64,000 bases of DNA from Robiginitomaculum sp. (GTDB taxonomy: Bacteria > Pseudomonadota > Alphaproteobacteria > Caulobacterales > Maricaulaceae), in NCBI GenBank assembly GCA_021776615.1, contig JAJFFO010000021.1, forward strand, positions 84,553-148,552. The letters are read 5' to 3'. Position 1 is the stretch's first letter. Every line of letters begins with the position of its first letter. This document shows positions 57,978 to 64,000 of this stretch, one piece after another. The notes below the pieces were generated by a model, which saw only the letters and a program-made list of their open reading frames with translations, did no database searches and had not been told where the DNA came from. A program made the translations under genes and the position numbers.

Positions 57978-58480
57978 GTTTTTCTCGTTTATCAAACGGC
58001 TACGCTTGCGCCAGCCGTATCGGGTTTTCCCAAAATCTCATAGCACCGCCCGCCCAAAGACGGGCTTTGGGCAGCGAGCGGCGCACTATAGCCATGCTTG
58101 CTGCTAAGTCAACGCGGCCGTTTCCACGATAACAGCAGCTTTTTCAAGGGTTATTAAGGCCAATGCCTGAGAAGAAAAAATCCGGACAAAACAAGCTTCA
58201 GATACGTTAAATCACGAGCGTTTGTGCCAAAGCCGACGCAGGCCAATCAGCGCTCTAACCACCAACGCTATTATCGCCGCCGCCAAATTGCCGGAACTGG
58301 CAGTCAGCCAAGACGGCCGACTTTACGCTCTTTTACCAGGATTCGACGCCCGAGCGTGGAAGTGAGTCGTAGCAGGGCGTATCGCCACTTTAAAGATGTA
58401 AGACACGGGTTTGATTAAACAGCCCATTGGCGCACCTAAAAAAGCCCGCTAAAACAAAGAAAAAGAAAAAAGGAAAGAAT
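57978..58480. other. 503-base spacer between rplU and ligase gene
   Basis: This spacer holds the rplU promoter (minus strand) and, near 58476, the ribosome site of the ligase gene (AAAGGAAAGAAT). Between them I see no tRNA or known RNA. Plus-strand frame 58222-58365 could encode 47 residues from a TTG, with a protein-like end (VSQDGRLYALLPGFDARAWK) but no good ribosome site; it may be a small gene or a remnant. An A-rich purine stretch (58430-58475) precedes the ligase ATG. Confidence 0.35.
58085..58112 (-). promoter_or_regulatory. Sigma-70 promoter of rplU-rpmA
   Basis: On the minus strand, TTGACT (58107-58112), a 16-base spacer and TATAGT (58085-58090) closely match the housekeeping consensus. 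It would leave a leader of about 100 bases before rplU, room for autoregulation by L21, which I cannot demonstrate. Confidence 0.75.
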
Positions 58481-60166
58481 ATGGGGTTTTTTGATCATGT
58501 GGGAGCGGTTATCGCCGCGGCGACGGCACCGGGCGGCGATCTGCCAGTGGGTCGACAAACCGTAGGGGGTGTTGATTACACGGTATTTGCCGCCGCACCG
58601 CCAAGCCTGCGCGATATGTTCGGGTTTATGCTGCAACATGGCGATCTGCCCTTTATCGTCGAGAACGAAACGGCCTTAAGCTTCAAAGAGACCTATATTG
58701 CCGCTGCCCGCTTTGCCCACGGACTTGGCGAACTTGGCGTAAAGAAAGGCGATCGCGTCGCCATATGCATGCGCAATCGCAGTCAATGGATTATCGGCTT
58801 TATCGGGGCATTAATGGCCGGCGCGGTGGCTACGCCGCTCAATTCGTGGTGGGGCACCGAGGAAATCGCTTACAGCCTCAAAGATAGCGGCGCTAAAGTT
58901 GTACTGGCCGACCAGCGCCGCTTTGCCTGCATACTCCCGCTTTTGGAAACCCTGGATCTCACCGTCATTCTTTGCGGCGCAGAAGCACCAGCCAATAATT
59001 CCAGGGTGCTGAATTACGAGGCGCTGATGGCCGCGCGAGCCGAAACTGCGCCGCCCGCCATCGCCATCGCGCCCGAAGACGACGCCACCTTGATGTACAC
59101 TTCGGGCTCCACCGGCCACCCCAAAGGCGCGGTTTCTACAAACCGCGCGGTAATCACCGGTATTTTGGGTTATGCCTTGATCGGTGCCGCGCTGCAAAGC
59201 TATCGCGGTCTAACCCCAAAAGAGGGCGATGCACAGGCCGCCGTATTGCAAACCATTCCGCTTTTTCACGTCACCGGATGCGTGGTAATTTTTCTGGTCT
59301 CCATTGTCGCCGCGCGCAAAATTGTGCTCATGCGAAAATGGGATATTGATGAGGCCATGCGCCTCATCGAAAAAGAACGGATCACCGGCTTAACCGGCGT
59401 GCCAACCATGACCGCCGATTTGATGAATGCCCCCAATCGTGATGACTATGATCTTTCGTCCTTGACCGACATGGGATCTGGCGGTGCCGCTAGGCCTGCC
59501 GACCACGTGGAGCCGCTGTACAACATGCTCGAAGCCGCACAGCCTCTGGCCGGTTATGGCCTGACCGAAACCAATGGCATTGGTACCTTCATTGCCGGCG
59601 ATGACTATCGTAAGCGCCCCTCTGGCATAGGCAGGCCAGTGCACCCTATTGTCGAGCTGGAAATTCGCGCTGAGGACGGCACAATCGTACCCACCGGGGA
59701 GCGCGGCGAAATTTGCATCAAATCTGCCGCCAATATCCGCGGCTATTGGAACCAGCCTGAAGCCACTGCGCAAACCTTTAAAGACGGCTGGATGTATACC
59801 GGCGATGTTGGCATTCTCGACGAAGACGGCTGTCTCTATATCGTCGACCGCCTTAAAGACATCATCATCCGCGGCGGCGAAAACATCGCTACCTTGGAGG
59901 TTGAAGCCACCATCGCCGCCCATCCAGATGTTTTGGAAGTCGCGGTTTTTGGCATACCTCATGCACGCCTGGGCGAAGAAGTCGTCGCCATTATGTATAC
60001 GCGCAAAAATAGCAAATTGGACGCGCAAAAACTGTGCGCCGATCTGGCCCCGCATCTGGCCGCCTATAAAATCCCCACACTTATGAAATTCCAGAGCGAA
60101 GCCTTACCGCGCATTGCCTCCGGAAAAATTGCCAAAAAGGCCCTGCGCGAAGCGATGATCGCCTAG
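58481..60166 (+). CDS. AMP-dependent acyl-CoA synthetase/ligase
   Basis: A 561-residue ANL-superfamily adenylating enzyme, probably a fatty- or aromatic-acid CoA ligase. Motifs: YTSGSTGHPKGAV (P-loop), the acyl-pocket region LAGYGLTETNGIGTFIAG, YTGDVGILDEDGCLYIVDRL with Asp for ATP, KDIIIRGGENIATLEVEA and the catalytic Lys near the C-terminus in PRIASGKIAKKALRE. The ATG follows AAAGGAAAGAAT; a longer in-frame start at 58427 would add a Lys-rich, protein-unlike stretch. It stands alone. No CoA-dependent pathway partner is adjacent; acyl chain preference unknown. Confidence 0.92.
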   Translation: MGFFDHVGAVIAAATAPGGDLPVGRQTVGGVDYTVFAAAPPSLRDMFGFMLQHGDLPFIVENETALSFKETYIAAARFAHGLGELGVKKGDRVAICMRNRSQWIIGFIGALMAGAVATPLNSWWGTEEIAYSLKDSGAKVVLADQRRFACILPLLETLDLTVILCGAEAPANNSRVLNYEALMAARAETAPPAIAIAPEDDATLMYTSGSTGHPKGAVSTNRAVITGILGYALIGAALQSYRGLTPKEGDAQAAVLQTIPLFHVTGCVVIFLVSIVAARKIVLMRKWDIDEAMRLIEKERITGLTGVPTMTADLMNAPNRDDYDLSSLTDMGSGGAARPADHVEPLYNMLEAAQPLAGYGLTETNGIGTFIAGDDYRKRPSGIGRPVHPIVELEIRAEDGTIVPTGERGEICIKSAANIRGYWNQPEATAQTFKDGWMYTGDVGILDEDGCLYIVDRLKDIIIRGGENIATLEVEATIAAHPDVLEVAVFGIPHARLGEEVVAIMYTRKNSKLDAQKLCADLAPHLAAYKIPTLMKFQSEALPRIASGKIAKKALREAMIA

Positions 60167-60201
60167 ATAAAACATGCCTCTTCAATAAGTGCTCCTAAAA
60201 A

Positions 60202-60238
60202 AACGCCCCCGGATGCGGCGTGAACATCCGGGGGCGTT
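60202..60238 (-). terminator. Intrinsic terminator of the EF-hand gene
   Basis: A perfect 14-bp stem (AACGCCCCCGGATG / CATCCGGGGGCGTT) with a 9-base loop. On the minus strand the stem is followed by TTTTTT, so it mainly terminates the EF-hand transcript; on the plus strand the U-run is missing, although it lies just after the ligase gene. Confidence 0.88.
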
Positions 60239-60293
60239 GTCAACACTAGAGGGTTAATAAGGGGAGGCTAGTGTTGCGAAAGAAGGGCAGAAA

Positions 60294-61166
60294 TTATTTT
60301 TTCTTTTTCTTCACTTTGGTTTTTACTGCCGTATCTTCGTGCTTTTCCATCATCGTTTTCATTTTTTTATGCATCCGTGCGCCGCGGGTTGCCGATGCGG
60401 AAAACTCATCAATGGTCACTTGTGCGTCGCCATCTTCGTCCAGGTCCTGAAAGGCATCGACCATGTGCTTACGCCGGGCTTCCATCCATACACCCTCATA
60501 TTCATCCAGGCTAAGGCGACCATCATTATTGCGGTCGAAGGATTTTAGCTTGGCGGACCGGGCTTGGCGGGCCTCTTCTTCGGTGACATCGCCGTCCTTA
60601 TTGAGGTCCAGTTCTTCATTGCCAAAGGAATCCGCCATCATGAACCGAAAGCCATTGCCGCCGCGCCTATGCAAGCCAGGACCAGAACCGCCTTTGCCCA
60701 TCCAGTGCATGCCCTCGCCATCAAATTCCTTCATGTTTTTCAGGAACACCCGATTGCCGCCCATGCCTTCGATCTTATCTACAAAAACCCGATGCTTGCC
60801 CTTGCCTTCACCGTCTTCTGAAAAGAACACATGCGAGCTATCGCCAACCAGACGTTCAACGTGGATGTTTTCGCCGCCTGCGCTATCCACCACAACTTTG
60901 AACATCTTGCCGTCGCCATCGCCATCAAACGCCATATTGCCATGCTTCATATTGCAATCTTTGTCGTCTTTACCGGCCTTCACGGCTTTGCCATTGACGG
61001 TTTTTTTCACAACCACATTACCGTCGGTGACGGTAATCTCGCATTCCACATCGCCTTTCGAAGTTTTCACCATGGTTTTGGTTTTATCGGCAGCCAAGCT
61101 CGGCATAGCAAACAGGCCCAAAGCCAACATGCTGATACCGCCAGCGAACAGTGTTTTATTTTTCAT
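60294..61166 (-). CDS. Secreted EF-hand protein
   Basis: A 290-residue exported protein with signal peptide (about 1-23, SLAA). A central region has many Gly/Asp/Lys residues (DGDGDGKMFKVVVDSAGGEN). The C-terminal part has three calcium-binding EF-hand loops: DLNKDGDVTEEE, DRNNDGRLSLDE and DEDGDAQVTIDE. It ends in a Lys-rich tail (VKTKVKKKKK). It likely binds Ca2+ in the periplasm. GGAGATGTGAGT precedes the ATG. It is divergent from an OmpR-type response regulator gene, 194 bases away, which suggests regulation by that system. Confidence 0.85.
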   Translation of the reverse strand: MKNKTLFAGGISMLALGLFAMPSLAADKTKTMVKTSKGDVECEITVTDGNVVVKKTVNGKAVKAGKDDKDCNMKHGNMAFDGDGDGKMFKVVVDSAGGENIHVERLVGDSSHVFFSEDGEGKGKHRVFVDKIEGMGGNRVFLKNMKEFDGEGMHWMGKGGSGPGLHRRGGNGFRFMMADSFGNEELDLNKDGDVTEEEARQARSAKLKSFDRNNDGRLSLDEYEGVWMEARRKHMVDAFQDLDEDGDAQVTIDEFSASATRGARMHKKMKTMMEKHEDTAVKTKVKKKKK

Positions 61167-61360
61167 ACTCACATCTCCAAAAAGAAATCGTTCAAATTCA
61201 AATACCCCTTGCGGGCTGCACTGACCATGACCCAAATTTTTGCCACGGTCGCGCGCAAAGACGTCTTCATTTGTCGCAAATTGTCGCAATACCAAGATAA
61301 GGCGAAACATCTGGACACTTTTTCATGCAAATCACAGCGTGATGGCGTTATAACAAAGCC

Positions 61361-62110
61361 ATGAGTGACAGTGCACACATATTGGTGGTCGACGATCATC
61401 GCGATATTCGCGATTTGGTCGGACGGTATTTGCGCCGCCAGGGGTTTCGCACCTCCGAAGCCGAAGCCGCCCCGCAGGCACGCTTGCTATTGGCTGCCGG
61501 TGCATTCGATCTGGTGATTTTAGACATTATGATGCCCGGCGAGGACGGCTTGTCATTGTGTCGGTTTTTACGCGAAACCAACGGACCCCCGGTTATTTTG
61601 CTTAGCGCCATGGCCGAAGATACCGATCGCATTGTCGGGCTGGAAGTTGGCGCCGACGACTATTTGTCAAAACCATTTAATCCCCGCGAGCTATTAGCGC
61701 GCATTCGCGCGGTACTGCGCCGCAGCAGTGCGGCCCATATTCGCGTGGAAAAAGAAGAGATGCGGGATCAATGGCAGTTCGAACGCTGGCGCTTAAGCGC
61801 GCCCGAGCGCGCGCTCTATGACGAAACCGGCACCAAAACCTGCCTTTCCAGCGGCGAGTTCAAATTGTTACGAATTTTTTTAAACCGTCCCAATCAGGTT
61901 TTGAGCCGCGACCAATTGCTGGACCTTACCCAAGGCCGGGCGCCCAAGGCTTTTGACCGGGCCATTGACAATCAGGTCTCGCGTTTGCGGCAAAAAATAG
62001 AGCGCGACCCGGCCGAGCCAGTGCTTATTCAAACTGTGTGGGGCGATGGCTATATGTTGTGCGCCCACGTGCAAGTCGATACCCATTCACCCGAAGGGGT
62101 AAGTCCATGA
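61361..62110 (+). CDS. OmpR-family response regulator
   Basis: A 249-residue two-component response regulator. The receiver domain (about 6-120) has acidic Asp11-Asp12, phosphoacceptor Asp55 (LVILDIMMPG) and LSKPF with the conserved Lys. The winged-helix DNA-binding domain (about 140-240) reads CLSSGEFKLLRIFLNRPNQV, then LSRDQLLDLTQGRAPKAFDR and VSRLRQKIERDP. It overlaps the kinase gene by 4 bases (ATGA). Its divergent neighbour, the EF-hand gene, is the likely target, which is inference from arrangement only. Confidence 0.93.
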   Translation: MSDSAHILVVDDHRDIRDLVGRYLRRQGFRTSEAEAAPQARLLLAAGAFDLVILDIMMPGEDGLSLCRFLRETNGPPVILLSAMAEDTDRIVGLEVGADDYLSKPFNPRELLARIRAVLRRSSAAHIRVEKEEMRDQWQFERWRLSAPERALYDETGTKTCLSSGEFKLLRIFLNRPNQVLSRDQLLDLTQGRAPKAFDRAIDNQVSRLRQKIERDPAEPVLIQTVWGDGYMLCAHVQVDTHSPEGVSP

Positions 62111-63705
62111 ACCGATTATGGCCGCAAAGCCTGGCAGGACGCTTAATCATATGGTTGATGCTGGTGTTTGGCATGGCGCTGCTGTTGGCGGTTGGTCTTA
62201 ATCGCTTCAATAATGAGCGTCTGCTTACCCAGGTCGCCCAGGAAAATGCCGCCACCCGACTGACCATGTTGTCCCGGGTATTGGAACAAAGAGGTCCGAC
62301 TGAGTGGCAACAGACCTTGCACGCCGCCACGTCGAACGATTTTCACTTTACCATCGATGAAAATGTTTTTGTGGTTGACGATGGCGTAGGGGTCACAACC
62401 GGCACAACGGACGTCAGTGAAAATAGTTGGGCGTTTGCAATACGGCAAAACCCAAAAGAAATAATGGCGCGAGGAAAACCATTTAAACTTGAATTTCTAC
62501 CGCGCGCCGGACCGATAATCGAAAAACAAATGGGGACCGAACGCCAAGTCTATGTATTAAAGGACGCCGCACCATCAACAGCGGGAAATATTAACACTCA
62601 AGTCCTTCACCAAATTACCATCGACAGGTTGGAACGCCCTGCTGGCGATCCAAAGGAGATTTGGATTGATAGCAATAGCGTACGACAGGTGGATAATGCG
62701 CCGCGCTTGGCCGCGTCTGAAGTGGCCAAGCGGATTAATCAAAGGCACACCGCCATGGGTGCCAACCCGGTTAACCTCGCGGTTAAACTCGATGATGGCC
62801 GCTGGCTCAAAGGTGCCTTTCAACCAAAAAACCTGCCGCTTTGGTCGCTCAACAGCGCGCTTTTCTTGGCTGCTTTGGCATTGGCCATTGGCGGCGTGAT
62901 TGTGTTGGTTGTTCGCTCTGAAACCAAGCCCATGCAGCGTCTGGCCATCGCCGCCGAGGCCTTGGGACGCGGTGAAACCCAAGCCCCTTTGGCCGAAAAT
63001 GGCCCCCGCGAAGTGCGGGTGGCGGTCAAAGCATTCAACCTTATGGGCGAACGCCTTGGGCGGTATGTGCAAGATCGCACCCGCATGCTGGCCGCCATGT
63101 CCCATGATTTGCGCACGCCACTGACCGCTTTGCGATTGCGCGCCGAAATGATTGATGAGCCGGAAACCCGCGAGAAATTCATCGAAACCATTGAGGAAAT
63201 GCATCGCATTACCGAGGCAAGCCTGAGTTTCGCTCGCGAAGAAGACAATGCCGAAGACACGGTGCAGACCGACCTCACCGCTCTGGTGCAGCATCTGTGT
63301 GAGGAAGCTGTAAGCATGGGCAAGGACGCCAGCCTGTCCGCCAACACACCGCCTCTTGCCGTGCCGGTACGCCCCGCCGCTTTGCGCCGGGCCTTACGCA
63401 ATCTTATCGATAATGCAGTGCGCTATGGCAATCAGGCACGCTTGTCCATCGAGCCCGAAAAAAGCGAAATTCGCATTATGGTTGAGGATGATGGCCCCGG
63501 TATTGCGGAGGATAAATTGGAAGACGTATTTGCGCCCTTCGTCCGTTTGGAAAACTCACGCAATCACGAAACCGGCGGCGCGGGTCTCGGTCTGGCCATC
63601 GCCCGCACCATCGCCCGCGCCCATGGCGGCGATGTGGTGTTGCAAAACCGCGACGGCGGCGGCCTGCGTGCGGTCCTTAGCGTACCATGGGAAGAGCGCC
63701 GCTAG
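62107..63705 (+). CDS. Sensor histidine kinase
   Basis: A 532-residue membrane kinase. Two transmembrane helices (about 12-30 and 249-269) flank a large periplasmic sensor domain of about 215 residues that I do not recognise. Then a HAMP domain (about 270-322), DHp with His333 in AMSHDLRTPLTALRLRAEM, and a HATPase domain with NLIDNAVRYGN (N box), DDGPGIAEDKLEDVFAPF (G1) and GGAGLGLAIA (G2). The start is an ATG after GAAGGGGTAAGTCC, overlapping the response regulator stop. An EnvZ/OmpR-like pair. Confidence 0.93.
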   Translation: MNRLWPQSLAGRLIIWLMLVFGMALLLAVGLNRFNNERLLTQVAQENAATRLTMLSRVLEQRGPTEWQQTLHAATSNDFHFTIDENVFVVDDGVGVTTGTTDVSENSWAFAIRQNPKEIMARGKPFKLEFLPRAGPIIEKQMGTERQVYVLKDAAPSTAGNINTQVLHQITIDRLERPAGDPKEIWIDSNSVRQVDNAPRLAASEVAKRINQRHTAMGANPVNLAVKLDDGRWLKGAFQPKNLPLWSLNSALFLAALALAIGGVIVLVVRSETKPMQRLAIAAEALGRGETQAPLAENGPREVRVAVKAFNLMGERLGRYVQDRTRMLAAMSHDLRTPLTALRLRAEMIDEPETREKFIETIEEMHRITEASLSFAREEDNAEDTVQTDLTALVQHLCEEAVSMGKDASLSANTPPLAVPVRPAALRRALRNLIDNAVRYGNQARLSIEPEKSEIRIMVEDDGPGIAEDKLEDVFAPFVRLENSRNHETGGAGLGLAIARTIARAHGGDVVLQNRDGGGLRAVLSVPWEERR

Positions 63706-63713
63706 CGCGCCCG

Positions 63714-64000
63714 CTAAATTGCCCGCTCGACCAACATTTTCTTGATCTCGCCAATGGCTTTTGCCGGGTTGAGGCCCTTGGGGCAAACTTGCGTGCAATT
63801 CATAATGGTGTGACAGCGATACAGCCGGAACGGGTCTTCCAGCGCATCAAGGCGCTCGCCGGTGGCTTCGTCACGGCTGTCAATCAACCACCGATACGCC
63901 TGCAAGAGCGCCGCCGGGCCAAGATAGCGATCGCCATTCCACCAATAGCTTGGGCACGCGGTTGAGCACGACGCGCACAATATGCACTCATAAAGCCCGT
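63714..64000 (-). CDS. sdhB: Succinate dehydrogenase iron-sulfur subunit, C-terminal part
   Basis: Partial; the 5' part lies beyond the window edge. The visible 95 codons carry the second and third Fe-S cluster motifs: [20 protein letters not shown] and [20 protein letters not shown], followed by [14 protein letters not shown]. This is the SdhB subunit that passes electrons from SdhA to ubiquinone in the TCA cycle. It converges on the sensor kinase with 8 bases between stops. The rest of the sdh operon should lie beyond the right edge. Confidence 0.96.
   Translation of the reverse strand, partial: GLYECILCASCSTACPSYWWNGDRYLGPAALLQAYRWLIDSRDEATGERLDALEDPFRLYRCHTIMNCTQVCPKGLNPAKAIGEIKKMLVERAI

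Noticed and set aside
58201..58420. tRNA or structured RNA in the rplU-ligase spacer
   Set aside because: A GTCGAATCC-like stretch on the minus strand recalls a T-loop, but no T-stem, anticodon arm or acceptor stem can be formed.

Overview
The window is a chromosomal segment of a motile aerobic alphaproteobacterium of the Caulobacterales / Hyphomonadaceae / Maricaulales type. The evidence is a flagellar gene set that includes FliX and an FlbY/FlgN-like gene next to flgI-flgJ, near-perfect CtrA boxes (TTAA-N7-TTAA) before fliO and fliX, two strong sigma-54 promoters before the flgI and flgF operons, an aa3 oxidase operon with its assembly factors, and a housekeeping run obgE-proB-proA-nadD / rsfS-rlmH-envC / ctpA / YibQ-like deacetylase / rppH. 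Genes are dense, with many 1-4 nt overlaps. I saw no rRNA or tRNA gene, CRISPR array, prophage, transposon or origin. This is an inference from gene content, not a species identification.

Layout. 1-4.6 kb: HD phosphohydrolase, an unknown acidic protein, NfeD + SPFH pair, peroxiredoxin, YqgE, GNAT. 4.6-11.0 kb (minus): cytochrome c oxidase operon coxB-ctaD-ctaB-(52-aa protein)-ctaG-coxC-DUF983-surf1. 11.3-14.7 kb: tandem duplicate of periplasmic TPR genes, tldD, a 3-methyladenine glycosylase. 14.7-17.9 kb: flgB-flgC-fliE, DUF924, fliO-fliP. 17.9-23.1 kb: accessory genes (DUF2147, beta-lactamase-fold lipoprotein, TonB receptor, methyltransferase). 23.2-25.9 kb: flgI-flgJ-flbY and divergent fliX. 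26-29.7 kb: dksA, ECF sigma factor + DUF6768, YbjQ, msrP-msrQ. 29.7-36.7 kb: flgF-flgG-flgA-flgH divergent from fliL-fliM-DUF6468-motE-like, then an Hpt protein. 36.9-45.4 kb: amidohydrolase and sucC-(sulfotransferase)-sucD-sucA-sucB. 45.8-57.4 kb: small lipoprotein and the obg-to-rppH run, then a secreted orphan, GNAT and rpmA. 57.4-64 kb: rplU, an acyl-CoA-synthetase-like ligase, EF-hand protein divergent from an OmpR-type two-component system, and the 3' part of sdhB.

How it fits together. The flagellar loci encode rod (FlgB, FlgC, FlgF, FlgG, FliE), P- and L-rings (FlgI, FlgH, FlgA), switch/stator accessory parts (FliM, FliL) and export (FliO, FliP). The promoter signals suggest a Caulobacter-like hierarchy: CtrA for the early genes fliO-fliP, fliX and probably fliL-fliM; sigma-54 plus an FlbD-like enhancer for flgI and flgF. 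A TCGGCA(A/G)GAA sequence lies 80-85 bp upstream of both sigma-54 promoters, which is the best regulatory observation here. Respiratory and TCA genes (cox, suc, sdh) give an oxidative metabolism.

Most of the window is ordinary core genome. The points worth a second look are the shared enhancer-like motif, a PAPS-type sulfotransferase translationally coupled between sucC and sucD, the duplicated two-cysteine TPR proteins, an ECF sigma/DUF6768 pair, an EF-hand protein facing a two-component system, a histone-H1-like tail on ribosomal protein L21, and a DksA with an eroded zinc finger.
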